A stretch of DNA of 64,000 nt from CAYJFK01 sp964369475 (GCA_964369475.1 CAYJFK010000004.1:8563-72562); one strand, 5' to 3'. Counted from the first letter of the stretch, positions 8,886-17,875 are shown. Translations and numbers: made by a program. The notes: generated by a model not told the origin, from the sequence alone.

Positions 8886-9731
8886 TTATTCGCCACCGCC
8901 GCCGCCATCGCCAAGCTTTGCTCTCATCTTCTTTAGCTTGTACTCTGGAAGTAGGTTTAGCAGTCTGTCTTGAATAAGCTTTGGGTTTTCGCCTGCTTGT
9001 ATTGCCTGTATACCTTCAACGACAATGCTCATGCATAGGTATTCTTCTTCGTGCCTCATCTTTAGTTTGTTTGCAATCGGGGCAAAGAAAACGTTTGCAA
9101 GAACCGAGCCGTAGAATGTCGTTATAAGAGCGACCGCCATGTTAGGTCCAACGGTAGCAACGTCTTCAAGGTCCTTAAGCATGTTGATAAGACCGATAAG
9201 AGTACCAATCATACCAAAGGCAGGGCCAAGTGCTGCGCCCTTTTCATAGAGCTGACGTTCTGCAACATGTCTATCGTCTATATTGCTAAGCCAAGATTGC
9301 ATCTGCGACTGTACCTTCTCAGGGTCTACCGAGTCAACAATCATCTGAAGGCTGTTGCATAGGAAGGGATCGTTTAGGTTGTTAACATCCTCTTCAAGAG
9401 CAAGCAGACCGCTCATACGAGCCTTTCTGGCACATTCAACAAGAGTTGTTATGTAAAAATCGGGCTGATAGACTTTAGGCATAAAGACTATCATCATATG
9501 CTTTGGTATTCTTGTTATAAACTCCAAGGGGAACATAACTGCAAGAGCTGCAAATGTACCAAAGATAACAACGACGATACTTGTAAGGTCAAAAAGTGAC
9601 TTAAGGTTTTCCGCAGCAATGCTGTATGCACCTGTTTCGACGTCCTTAACCATGATACTACCAATGACAACAACGGCAAAACATATAACAAGTCCCACCA
9701 TTGACATAATATCGGGCTTACGTTTCATCAT
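8886..9731 (-). CDS. motA: Flagellar stator protein MotA
   Basis: 281 residues with four membrane segments: two near the N-terminus (about 8-25 and 45-70) and two around 165-215 (GPAFGMIGTLIGLINML and VALITTFYGSVLANVFFAPI). The large cytoplasmic loop between them carries the charges that contact FliG. The start overlaps the end of flbD by 14 bp, with a GGTAGGTG site before tandem ATG codons. The C-terminus ends in a glycine run. Having motAB inside the main flagellar operon, next to flbD, is a common Clostridia layout. Confidence 0.95.
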   Translation of the reverse strand: MMKRKPDIMSMVGLVICFAVVVIGSIMVKDVETGAYSIAAENLKSLFDLTSIVVVIFGTFAALAVMFPLEFITRIPKHMMIVFMPKVYQPDFYITTLVECARKARMSGLLALEEDVNNLNDPFLCNSLQMIVDSVDPEKVQSQMQSWLSNIDDRHVAERQLYEKGAALGPAFGMIGTLIGLINMLKDLEDVATVGPNMAVALITTFYGSVLANVFFAPIANKLKMRHEEEYLCMSIVVEGIQAIQAGENPKLIQDRLLNLLPEYKLKKMRAKLGDGGGGGE

Positions 9732-9963
9732 TACACCTACCGTTTCTATCCACTTCTAAATAGGATAAAATTTGGCTTTGAATTCCATTTGCCGATTTGC
9801 GATACTCGATGATCTTCCCCATCACCTCATCCATATCTTCCTTGACAATGTAAATATTCTTATTTACAAGCCTTATGGTTGTGTCGGGGGTCGATTCAAT
9901 CGTTTCAATCAGATCGCAGTTTAGCGCAAATAGCGATCCGTTGAGCCTGCTAAGTAAAATCAT
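9718..9963 (-). CDS. flbD: Flagellar protein FlbD
   Basis: 81 residues from the ATG at 9963, chosen because it follows an AGGTGG site and gives the family start MILLSRLNG. An upstream in-frame ATG at 9984 has no good ribosome site. The sequence FALNCDLIETIESTPDTTIRLVNKNIYIVKEDMDEVMGKIIEYRK is characteristic of the small FlbD family found between flgE and motA. Its role is not well defined; some Firmicute homologues affect swarming and flagellar gene control. It overlaps motA by 14 bp. Confidence 0.9.
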   Translation of the reverse strand: MILLSRLNGSLFALNCDLIETIESTPDTTIRLVNKNIYIVKEDMDEVMGKIIEYRKSANGIQSQILSYLEVDRNGRCNDET

Positions 9964-10040
9964 TTTATGCCACCTCTCACACATTCAAATCTTTTCAACT
10001 GTATTTGTGTATTCATACTTCTTGCCTTTAAGTGTCTTTG

Positions 10041-10101
10041 CCATAGGCAGACGGAAAATGCACTTTTCCGCCTGCCTATGGCGGCGGTCTACCGCCATAG
10101 G
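10041..10101 (-). promoter_or_regulatory. Two mutually exclusive hairpins between flgE and flbD
   Basis: Hairpin 1 pairs CCATAGGCAG (10041-10050) with CTGCCTATGG (10072-10081) and continues with CGGAAAA/TTTTCCG. Hairpin 2 pairs CCTATGGCGG (10075-10084) with CCGCCATAGG (10092-10101). Both need bases 10075-10081, so only one can form at a time. Neither is followed by a U-run in the direction of transcription. This resembles an RNA switch, processing site or attenuator between hook and motor genes. Confidence 0.5.
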
Positions 10102-10125
10102 TCGCTTTATTAAAATAGCTTTAAA

Positions 10126-12519
10126 CTATCTCTTTAGGTTTATAAGTTCTTCAAGCATGGTATCGGATACCGTTATAATTCTTGCATTTGCCTGATAGCC
10201 TCTCTGTGTTACTATCATGTCGGAAAACTCGTTTGTAAGGTCAACATTCGACATTTCAAGTGTACTACTCGATAGACCGCCCGTACCGCCCGAACCGGGA
10301 TCAGCAAGAACAGGGTCGCCCGAGTTTACTGTTGCCGAGTAGTAGTTGTTACCGACAAGCTCAAGTCCTCTTGGGTTGGAGAAGTTTGCAAGAGAAATTT
10401 TACCCGCAATGATCGTGCCCTTGTCGGGGTGAGCTACTGTAATTGTACCGTCCGAGCCAATCGAAACCGATGTTAGCTCGTCGAGTGTAATTGTGCCGCC
10501 CTCTGTACCGTCCTTTAGACCGAATGTTACTGTCGAGAATCCAAGATCTCTCGATTCAACCGAGGGGAATACAGTAAACTCAGCTCCGCCTGTTAGTCCG
10601 CTAACCGATGTTCCGTTTGTCGCATCGACTCCGTTTACAGAGCGGAAGTATGTGTTAAGATCGTCAAATCCCGGGTTTGACATCTGCATGTAGTCGCCAT
10701 CTGCACTTTGAAGTAGAATAGATGCCGCTACCGTGTCATCCATTATCTGTGTCGAGTAGTCCTTGCCGCCAACATTCATGTTGATCGTCCAGTAGTTGCC
10801 GTTTGGATCTTCTGTAAATGTTGCCGAAAGATCGTTACCGGCTACAAGTCCAGACCCGTCAAAATCTGTGCTTGTTTCCATAAAGAACATGTTTCCGCCA
10901 AAGAAACCGTCGAGAATGTCTCCCTCTAAGTATCCCTTTTCAACACCAAAGTTACTGCCGGCAATCTGTGCACCTGTAAGCGACAATGTCATTGCGCTCT
11001 GAGCGGCTACCGACTTGTAGTCGTGCCATGTCGAGCTTGTATTTAGCGCCGCTTCAAAGTCTGCCGCATAAGTTGGGGAAGTAGAGTCTACACCCAAGTT
11101 CTTTTGCATATCAGCAAGGGCTGGGATGCTTACAGTAATAGTGCCATCGAGCGGATCGCTTGTAGACAATGTTACCGTGCTACCAGGTGTTACAGCCGCG
11201 CCTGCTTCCGGCTGATAAGTTTTACCGTTTACCTCTACCGCAAGGTTGTATGCCCCTGTTACCGCATCAAGCCCTGATACTGTAAAGTCCATAACGCCTG
11301 CATATGGGAAATCAGCGCTTACAGCAGTTACCTTAACACCGCCGAGGAAGTGCTTAGGAGCTGTAAAGTTTGCAAGCTGTGGTGTTCCTACATATCCTGC
11401 AAGTTCAGCAATTTCAAGCGTTTCGCCATCTGCAAAGTCGAGCTCGATCGAGCCGCCACCCGTTGCCGAATTTAGCGTTATGGGATATGTGGTAGATCCC
11501 GAAATGCTGTCCAGAGTATAGTCTACACCGTTTAGTGTTGCTGTTATCGAGTATGTCGACGCCGTCGCATCAAATGTTACGTTAAAAGCAACATTTGCCT
11601 GATCGCTCGATGCTACATCTGTCGATGGTGTAAAGTTTGTAATTTCAAGTTGATCTCCAAAGAATCCTGTATTAGCTTCAAGCATCGCCTCGTCTGCCTG
11701 CGCCGAACCTTGGAAGGTGCCTACAACAGCATCTGTACCAAAAAGATTTTCGTCGGCTGTAATTGTAAATGGGCCTGCGGCGTGGTCTTTGCCGTCGTTT
11801 GCCTCTCTAATAGCGGCATTTATAACATTGTTAAGCTCTGTCATGGACTCGAACTTCTCGAATGCATTTAGCTGAACGACTATCGCACCTGTACTTGCAA
11901 TCTCTGCAACAGCCTTTAGACCTGCCGGTAGCTCCTCGCTAGATCCTATTGCTATGCCGATGTTTCCAAGCTCTGTTGCTTTGGAAGCTGTAATTGTGTA
12001 TGTAACACCGTTTACAGTCTCTGTTACGCTCGAAGATTTAGAATCGACCGCTCCAACATTGTCGATCTTGATCTTCTGTGTTCCTGGCTCGCCATCTGCC
12101 GAGGTTGCACCGAGAACAAAGTTACCGTTTATATCTGTTAGGTATCCGTTGGAGTCGTAATCCAAAAGACCTGCTTTTGTGTAGAAAACATTACCGTCCG
12201 GATCCATAACTTGTAGGTATCCTTCGCCAACAATAGCAACGTCTAAGCCAAAGCCTGTCGACTGCATACTGGACTGTGTTTGAAGTGTTTGAATACCTGC
12301 AAGGCTAACGCCGTAACCTACTACCGATGGGTTTGTACCACCGCTGTTTGTTGTACCTTCCGATGCTCCTTGAAGTGTTTGATAGAGAAGATCAGAGAAG
12401 ATAGCACGCTGTGATTTGTATCCGTATGTGTTTACATTGGCGATGTTGTTACCTATGACGTCCATTCTCGTCTGGTGCGTCTTTAGTCCCGACACGCCCG
12501 AAAACATAGCTCTGTTCAT
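10126..12519 (-). CDS. flgE: Flagellar hook protein FlgE, unusually long
   Basis: 797 residues, about twice a typical FlgE. The N-terminus (MNRAMFSGVSGLKTHQTRMDVIGNNIANVNTYG) and C-terminus (NVDLTNEFSDMIVTQRGYQANARIITVSDTMLEELINL) are the classic rod/hook D0 segments. The extra length is a surface-domain insertion with three related modules beginning near residues 286, 391 and 539. Each starts F-F/L-G and contains Y-x-hydrophobic-x-x-x-hydrophobic-N/G-G-x-x-Y followed by a Ser/Thr-rich strand. The gene lies after flgD and the flagellar operon protein, as expected. Confidence 0.95.
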   Translation of the reverse strand: MNRAMFSGVSGLKTHQTRMDVIGNNIANVNTYGYKSQRAIFSDLLYQTLQGASEGTTNSGGTNPSVVGYGVSLAGIQTLQTQSSMQSTGFGLDVAIVGEGYLQVMDPDGNVFYTKAGLLDYDSNGYLTDINGNFVLGATSADGEPGTQKIKIDNVGAVDSKSSSVTETVNGVTYTITASKATELGNIGIAIGSSEELPAGLKAVAEIASTGAIVVQLNAFEKFESMTELNNVINAAIREANDGKDHAAGPFTITADENLFGTDAVVGTFQGSAQADEAMLEANTGFFGDQLEITNFTPSTDVASSDQANVAFNVTFDATASTYSITATLNGVDYTLDSISGSTTYPITLNSATGGGSIELDFADGETLEIAELAGYVGTPQLANFTAPKHFLGGVKVTAVSADFPYAGVMDFTVSGLDAVTGAYNLAVEVNGKTYQPEAGAAVTPGSTVTLSTSDPLDGTITVSIPALADMQKNLGVDSTSPTYAADFEAALNTSSTWHDYKSVAAQSAMTLSLTGAQIAGSNFGVEKGYLEGDILDGFFGGNMFFMETSTDFDGSGLVAGNDLSATFTEDPNGNYWTINMNVGGKDYSTQIMDDTVAASILLQSADGDYMQMSNPGFDDLNTYFRSVNGVDATNGTSVSGLTGGAEFTVFPSVESRDLGFSTVTFGLKDGTEGGTITLDELTSVSIGSDGTITVAHPDKGTIIAGKISLANFSNPRGLELVGNNYYSATVNSGDPVLADPGSGGTGGLSSSTLEMSNVDLTNEFSDMIVTQRGYQANARIITVSDTMLEELINLKR

Positions 12520-12595
12520 AAATTACTCCTTTTTTAAAACCGCTCTTTACCCGTCTGTCGTTCGGGGTAAAGCAAGCCTCCTCAAAAGGTCCGGC

Positions 12596-12997
12596 TTATA
12601 CTATTACGGTTCCTTCGATGTTTGTAAATACATTACCTTTCATCTCGCTGCTGTCTACGGCAGTAATAACTGTGTTGTTCTTAATGTTAACAACAAATGC
12701 CGTGCCACCAACAAGTATTAATGTGTCGTTAAGGTTTTTCTCCCCTGCAAGGCGCACACCTTCATTAAGACGCTCTATACTGTCGTCGGAGAGCTCTATA
12801 TTCTTTTCAACAGCACGCTTAACGGCATGACGGGAAAAGGCGACATTACTGTTTTTATCAAGCTGGGCTTTAAGTATGTCTTGGAAGCTCTCTGTTTCGG
12901 TATTTTGCGCCGTATTTGTGTTCTGTCTAATGTGCTGTTCTATGCCGGGGGTTCCCGATGTTACGGGTCTATACATTTTTAGCCGCATATCATCCAT
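12596..12997 (-). CDS. Flagellar operon protein (TIGR02530-type)
   Basis: 133 residues. The C-terminal half (VAFSRHAVKRAVEKNIELSDDSIERLNEGVRLAGEKNLNDTLILVGGTAFVVNIKNNTVITAVD) matches the small conserved protein found between flgD and flgE in many Firmicutes. The last residues read VFTNIEGTVIV, as usual for the family. The N-terminal 45 residues are polar and variable. The biochemical role is not established; position suggests hook assembly. Confidence 0.85.
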   Translation of the reverse strand: MDDMRLKMYRPVTSGTPGIEQHIRQNTNTAQNTETESFQDILKAQLDKNSNVAFSRHAVKRAVEKNIELSDDSIERLNEGVRLAGEKNLNDTLILVGGTAFVVNIKNNTVITAVDSSEMKGNVFTNIEGTVIV

Positions 12998-13037
12998 GAC
13001 TCGGCCTCCTTAATCTGCTCTTGCGGCAGGTTAATTT

Positions 13038-13781
13038 TTAAATGCTCATTGTCTTTAACATGCTTGCTTTGTAAACGCTCTTTTTGCCGTTTGCATCTTC
13101 TACAACAACATTTACATAGTAAGTCGTGTTGGGATTAAGACCCACAATGTTCTCCGTGTAAAGACCGCTTTGGCCTTCCATACCGTACAGTGTTCCTTCT
13201 TCTACAAGTTCTACCGTGTCAAACGGGCCTTCTTCCGAGTAATATACGCTGAATTTCAGTCCCGATTCAGCAATTTCGTCCTCTGTCGGTACAGGCCATT
13301 CAAGCGTAGCTTGGCTCGAACCGATTCCCGAAACACCAATATCCATTATTTCGGTATTCAGTGTAGCCCCTTCCGATGCGCCAACCTCCATAAGCTGATA
13401 CATCTCGTACTTTTTACCGCCTATGTAGAGTACGTACTCGTTGTCCACCATGGAAATCTTGTCTACAATTCCGGTAGTCGTCTCAATTTCACCACCAACA
13501 GTGTATCTCGAGGCCGTAACCTCTTTACCGACAAGCGAAATTGCATAGTTTTGCTGAGAGTGGTAGGACATGTCCTGCATTTCCGTTACCATTGTGTATT
13601 GTGCCATTTGTGTAATCATCTGGGTATCGTCCATCGGATTTGTAAAATCTTGGTTTTGCATCTGTGCTACCATTAGATTTATAAAATCCATGGGATCCAT
13701 AAAGGCTTGCTCGTCCTCTGTTGTAAATACTGCGTTGTATGTATTTCCCGATGTGCCGAGCACTCTATCGACTTCAGCCAT
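13038..13781 (-). CDS. flgD: Hook capping/scaffold protein FlgD with FN3-like C-terminus
   Basis: 247 residues. The N-terminal FlgD signature FMDPMDFINLMVAQMQNQDFTNPMDDTQMITQMAQYTMVTEM (residues 27-69) is clear. The middle (SLVGKEVTASRYTVGGEIETTTGIVDKISMVDNEYVLYIGGKKYEM) looks like the family's small barrel. From about residue 150 the chain reads like a fibronectin-III domain: LEWPVPT, LKFSVYYSEE, and VGLNPNTTYYVNVVVEDANGKKSVY. That tail is unusual. FlgD caps the growing hook while FlgE subunits are added. Confidence 0.92.
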   Translation of the reverse strand: MAEVDRVLGTSGNTYNAVFTTEDEQAFMDPMDFINLMVAQMQNQDFTNPMDDTQMITQMAQYTMVTEMQDMSYHSQQNYAISLVGKEVTASRYTVGGEIETTTGIVDKISMVDNEYVLYIGGKKYEMYQLMEVGASEGATLNTEIMDIGVSGIGSSQATLEWPVPTEDEIAESGLKFSVYYSEEGPFDTVELVEEGTLYGMEGQSGLYTENIVGLNPNTTYYVNVVVEDANGKKSVYKASMLKTMSI

Positions 13782-13799
13782 TTTTAATCCTCCCCTCTC

Positions 13800-14912
13800 T
13801 TAAATGTACATATTTAGTCCGTCGTCCAAAACTGCACTTTGCGGTGCGACCTCTACCTCTGCCACTATTTCTTCCGATGCGGCATAGTATGGCCGTTCTC
13901 CGCTAAAGGCCTGTCTGTTTGCAAACTGACCTCCGTTTGACATTCCAAACTCGAGCCCTGCTTGCTGTCCGCTTGATGTTTCGATGACAGCCTCTCTAAC
14001 TTCAACTTGAAGTGGCTTCATTGTGTCTTGAAGGTGTGCCATATTGCTGTTTAAGAGCTTTACGGTAGCTTCGCTTGCCGCTGTAATTCTCACCGTCATC
14101 TTGCCTGCTGTTTCGACCAATTTAATGGTAATCTCACCAAGTGACTCAGGTTTTAGCTTAACGGTAAACTCGCTTTTACCTTCGTTTATGCCTTCTTCAA
14201 GCCCTGACATGATCTGCGATGTTATGTCTGTTTCAAAGACCTGTCCTTTTGGTACTGTGCTCTCAAGCTTTAATGTGTTTAGATTTAGTGTTTGCGGAAT
14301 TATCTCTGTTTCACCTTCGCTATCTACCGACTTTAGAAGCTCTTTTGCTTTGGAAACTGCATCGGAAAACATCTGTTCTGATCCAAAATTTGTAGCAGTC
14401 GGCGATACTTTGGAAAATGTTGCCTTAATATCGGCAAGACCTTCAGGGCTAAAGTTTAGGGCAAATTCACCAGTGTTTTTTTCTGTGGTGTTCTGTCCAT
14501 TTTGAACCCCTTGCGCAAGTGGGTTTTGCTGTGCAACAGCGCTGTCTATCGGTTTTTGCAGTAGAGTGACAAGTTCTTCCAAGTTTATACTTCCCGTTTG
14601 CTGTGATATAGCGGATATTTCAGTAAGTGCATTTTGCAAGTCTTCGCTTAAAACCGATATATCGCTAACAGGTGTACTGCCGAGCATCATAGCGGCATAT
14701 GCCGAAAGAAGTTCTTGTTCTTCACCTTCTAATAACTCTCCGTCCGCAGGCACTGCTTGCATGTCGATCATGTTTTGGAATACTGCGGCAAACGGATCTG
14801 CTATAACGCCCCCGCCCCACGCGGAACTGTCTGTGCCACCTACACCGCCCATCGAGCGGCCCTTTGCAAGCCCTACTGCCTGCATACTCATTGCTGCCTG
14901 AGTTGCGTTCAT
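13800..14912 (-). CDS. fliK: Hook-length control protein FliK
   Basis: 370 residues. The N-terminal two thirds are low-complexity and rich in Ala, Gly, Gln and Ser, as expected for the secreted ruler part. The C-terminal Flg_hook domain (SEFTVKLKPESLGEITIKLVETAGKMTVRITAASEATVKLLNSNMAHLQDTMKPL, about residues 240-300) is clear; it interacts with FlhB to switch export specificity. A 238-bp gap holding a repeat element separates it from fliJ, unusual inside this otherwise tight operon. Confidence 0.93.
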   Translation of the reverse strand: MNATQAAMSMQAVGLAKGRSMGGVGGTDSSAWGGGVIADPFAAVFQNMIDMQAVPADGELLEGEEQELLSAYAAMMLGSTPVSDISVLSEDLQNALTEISAISQQTGSINLEELVTLLQKPIDSAVAQQNPLAQGVQNGQNTTEKNTGEFALNFSPEGLADIKATFSKVSPTATNFGSEQMFSDAVSKAKELLKSVDSEGETEIIPQTLNLNTLKLESTVPKGQVFETDITSQIMSGLEEGINEGKSEFTVKLKPESLGEITIKLVETAGKMTVRITAASEATVKLLNSNMAHLQDTMKPLQVEVREAVIETSSGQQAGLEFGMSNGGQFANRQAFSGERPYYAASEEIVAEVEVAPQSAVLDDGLNMYI

Positions 14913-14946
14913 TTTTTCACCTCCTCAAAATTAATGTTATATAGTA

Positions 14947-15148
14947 AGTACATAATGTACCGCCTACCGAGAAACTTAAAATCAAGCCCTTTCGAAAGGA
15001 GGGGGAGCGGCGAGGGGGCACCATCAGGGTGACCACTGGCGTTAAATTCCCGCCCCGAGGGCGCTAAAATCAGCTTTGGCTGATTTCTCATCTTGGAGAA
15101 AACACTTTTTCTTCAAGATGAGTACATAATGTACCGCCTACCGAGAAA
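14947..15148. repeat. Interspersed element copy A with 28-bp flanking direct repeats, inside the flagellar operon
   Basis: An exact 28-bp direct repeat (14947-14974 and 15121-15148, beginning AGTACATAATGTACCG) brackets a 146-bp insert (14975-15120). The insert contains TCAAGCCCTTTCGAAAGG, a G-rich GGGGGAGCGGCGAGGGGGCACC stretch (15001-15022), GGCGTTAAATTCCCGCCCCGAGGG and a terminal CATCTTGGAGAAAA/TTTTTCTTCAAGATG hairpin. Near-identical core sequence recurs at 27717-27875 and, inverted, at 34062-34200. It encodes nothing convincing. It lies in the fliK-fliJ gap. Confidence 0.85.
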
Positions 15149-15150
15149 AA

Positions 15151-15606
15151 TCAATCTTTTTTTCCCATCTTTCTGCCGATGCTCGTGTTTACAAGCTCTG
15201 AAATGTCGTTTTCTACCTCTTTGTTTAGCTTGTACATGTACTCTTCTCTTTGACGCTCCTCGAGCTTATCAAGCACCGACACACCTTGAGATGCACTGAC
15301 CACGACATTCCTTTGGATTTCAACTGCCTCGGTCGCTCTGATAAGTGCTTTTTGCAGTTCGGTTATCTGCTTTAGTGTGTTGTCGAACATAAAACCATAT
15401 GTAGCAAGTTCGGCCGCCATAAGGCCTGTTTCTTGCTTTTTCTTAAACTCCTCGTTTAACTCGATTCTATATTCCTCTATCTTTGTCTTTTGTTCTTCAA
15501 TCTCTTGCTCTTTTGCACGTAGTCTTGATAATGTCTGCTTTTCTTTGTCTAATACCTGTTCACGGTAACCACGCATCTTGTCAAGTGAAAATACAAATTG
15601 TTTCAT
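15151..15606 (-). CDS. fliJ: Flagellar export protein FliJ
   Basis: 151 residues, nearly all charged alpha-helical coiled coil (KMRGYREQVLDKEKQTLSRLRAKEQEIEEQKTKIEEYRIELNEEF). Length and position directly after fliI fit FliJ, the stalk-like coiled coil that links the FliI ATPase ring to FlhA. Sequence conservation in FliJ is low, so the call rests on size, coiled-coil character and gene order. Confidence 0.9.
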   Translation of the reverse strand: MKQFVFSLDKMRGYREQVLDKEKQTLSRLRAKEQEIEEQKTKIEEYRIELNEEFKKKQETGLMAAELATYGFMFDNTLKQITELQKALIRATEAVEIQRNVVVSASQGVSVLDKLEERQREEYMYKLNKEVENDISELVNTSIGRKMGKKD

Positions 15607-15651
15607 TTAAATTCTCCATACAAAACTAATTTGAACGGCCTAACCTTCGCA

Positions 15652-16974
15652 CTACTTAACTGCCTGCTTTAATAGATGTAGCGTTTCGTTAAATGTGAAA
15701 GCTTGGTCGACCTCCTGCCGCAAGAAGTGATTTATCCTGTCTATTCTGGCTATCGCCTCGTCTAAAGCAGGATTTGTACCGCTTTTATATGCACCGATTG
15801 AAATTAAATCTTCGTTATCTCTGTATGTCGCCATATAACTTCTAAGTTTATTTGCCACCGCCCTGTGATCAGGGTCTACCACTTCGTTCATAATACGGCT
15901 TATACTGCCCAGTATATCGACCGCCGGATAGTGGTTTTTTGCCGCAATCTTACGAGATAACATTATGTGTCCGTCTATTATGCCTCGAACGGTATCGGCT
16001 ATTGGTTCGTTGCTGTCGTCGCCCTCTACAAGAACTGTGTATACACCTGTTATAGAGCCTACTTCAAAATTTCCCGACCGCTCAAGAAGTTTTGGCAGTG
16101 CCGAGTATATCGATGGAGTATAACCTCTTGCAACGGGCGCTTCGCCTGTGTTAAGGCCTATCTCTCTTTGCGCCATTGCAAAACGTGTCAGCGAGTCCAT
16201 CATAAGCAAAACGTCCTTGCCTTGCCGCTGGAAATACTCTGCTATGGCAGTCGCTGTCTGTGCGCACTTGCTTCTCATAATGGCAGGTTGGTCACTGGTC
16301 GCTACGACAAGCACAGATCGTGCCATGCCCTCAGGCCCTAAGTCTCTGTTTATAAATTCCACAACTTCACGACCACGCTCGCCCACAAGTGCAATAACAT
16401 TTATATCTGCCGTTACATTCCTTGCTATCATACCCATTAGTGTACTCTTGCCGACGCCCGATCCTGCAAAAATGCCAATTCTCTGTCCCTTGCCGACCGT
16501 TAAAAGCCCGTCTATCGGTTTTACGCCAAATCTTATAACTTCCGATATAGGCGGCCGCTCGAGCGGATTAGATGGAGTTCCTACAATCGAAACAGGCTCT
16601 CCCGGCGCAAGCTTTGGCCCTTGATCGATCGGGTTACCGAGAGCATCTACAACCCTGCCTACAAGATCGTTTCCTGCCTTTATCGAAAGCTTCTCGCCTG
16701 TGTTGATAACAGCGCATCCATACCCTATGCCGTCTATATCCTGATAGGGCATTAAAAAGGATTTGCTACCTTCAATTCCCACGACCTCGCAAACGAGATT
16801 TTCACCTGTGTCTGATCTAATGTAGCAAATATCTCCTATGCTACACACAAGTCCTGTTGCCTCGACTGTCATTCCTACAATTTTGCTAATCTTGCCCTCG
16901 TGCGATAGCAAGTCGGAGATTTTAAGCGTTCTGCCGAGCGACGATATGTCGAGCATACTATCTATATTGACCAA
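15652..16974 (-). CDS. fliI: Flagellum-specific ATPase FliI
   Basis: 440 residues. Walker A AGSGVGKST at residues 170-178, Walker B VLLMMDSLTRFA, and the catalytic-site region GERGREVVEFI are present. The C-terminus has the DPDHRAVANKLR stretch of type III secretion ATPases. FliI forms a hexamer that unfolds or delivers export substrates at the base of the apparatus. Length is normal. fliH lies 103 bp upstream and fliJ 45 bp downstream. Confidence 0.97.
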   Translation of the reverse strand: MVNIDSMLDISSLGRTLKISDLLSHEGKISKIVGMTVEATGLVCSIGDICYIRSDTGENLVCEVVGIEGSKSFLMPYQDIDGIGYGCAVINTGEKLSIKAGNDLVGRVVDALGNPIDQGPKLAPGEPVSIVGTPSNPLERPPISEVIRFGVKPIDGLLTVGKGQRIGIFAGSGVGKSTLMGMIARNVTADINVIALVGERGREVVEFINRDLGPEGMARSVLVVATSDQPAIMRSKCAQTATAIAEYFQRQGKDVLLMMDSLTRFAMAQREIGLNTGEAPVARGYTPSIYSALPKLLERSGNFEVGSITGVYTVLVEGDDSNEPIADTVRGIIDGHIMLSRKIAAKNHYPAVDILGSISRIMNEVVDPDHRAVANKLRSYMATYRDNEDLISIGAYKSGTNPALDEAIARIDRINHFLRQEVDQAFTFNETLHLLKQAVK

Positions 16975-17077
16975 GCCAAAAACCTCCCTTTAGAAATTTG
17001 CCTTTTGCTTATATAGTGATGAACGGTCGATCTTTTTACGGTATATTACAGCACGTGCTCTTGATTGAGAATACCTA

Positions 17078-17875
17078 TCAATCGTTTGTAAATATATCCC
17101 TAAGATTTTCAGCCTGCACAGATACAGTTGCAACGACCGTTCCCTCGGGCGAATTTACCCTTACGATGTCCGTTTCACCCGGCACAGGGCTTACCTTTGC
17201 TTTTCCTTGGAACTCAGGCTCCTCGAGCTCTCTTTTTATGTGCTCTACAAGCCCTGCAAGTCCTTCAGAGAGCTCGACCTCGAGCCATGTGGCATTTTTA
17301 ATATTTCTAACTGTCTGCATTACAAGTGTTGCCAGTATGCGGTCGTTTTCCTGTATCTTTTGGTGAATCATCTTCTCGGCTATGTCTACCGCCAAAATTT
17401 TAAGCTGACTAGCATACTTTTCCATGTATTCGCTTTGTAGTTTTTGCATTAATTCGAGCTGTTTATCAACCTTGTCAAGACTGTCTTTTAGCTCCCCCTT
17501 GCGCTGTTTTAAAGCGTCGGAATATGCCTTGTGACGGCTCTCTTCGCATAGCTCTTTTATTTCCTCTTGATATAGCTCTATAAGATCTTCCCTCGTAAGC
17601 TCCGGTCTTTGCGGTTCGGGTTCGGGTTCCGGTTCGGGCTCGGGCTCGGGCTCTTGAATTGCGGTTTCTTCCGCCTCGCCTTGCTCGATTTCTGACTGCT
17701 CGCCCTCTACTGCGTCGCCCTCTTGCATCTCACCATCATCGCCAATTTGGTCTTGCACCGCCTCGTTTTCTTCGAGCTCCATTTCATCAAGCAGCTCTAA
17801 AGGAAGCTTTACATCGGGGATTTTTACCGCCTCGCCTGTTATAACAACTCGTCCTTTTTTTATAATATCAGGCAA
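17078..17875 (-). CDS. fliH: Flagellar assembly protein FliH with acidic Glu-Pro repeat
   Basis: 265 residues. The N-terminal basic peptide MPDIIKKGRVVI precedes a long acidic stretch ending in about seven consecutive Glu-Pro repeats (roughly residues 75-89). A coiled coil and the FliH/YscL C-terminal domain (LAVDIAEKMIHQKIQENDRILATLVMQTVRNIKNA) follow. FliH regulates FliI and anchors it to the C-ring. The start overlaps the fliG stop by 8 bp. The repeat is a likely site of length variation. Confidence 0.9.
   Translation of the reverse strand: MPDIIKKGRVVITGEAVKIPDVKLPLELLDEMELEENEAVQDQIGDDGEMQEGDAVEGEQSEIEQGEAEETAIQEPEPEPEPEPEPEPQRPELTREDLIELYQEEIKELCEESRHKAYSDALKQRKGELKDSLDKVDKQLELMQKLQSEYMEKYASQLKILAVDIAEKMIHQKIQENDRILATLVMQTVRNIKNATWLEVELSEGLAGLVEHIKRELEEPEFQGKAKVSPVPGETDIVRVNSPEGTVVATVSVQAENLRDIFTND

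Noticed and set aside
14757..15091. Short ORFs on both strands covering the fliK-fliJ gap
   Set aside because: They run through the non-coding repeat element and the end of fliK; similar translations would arise from each element copy. No ribosome sites.
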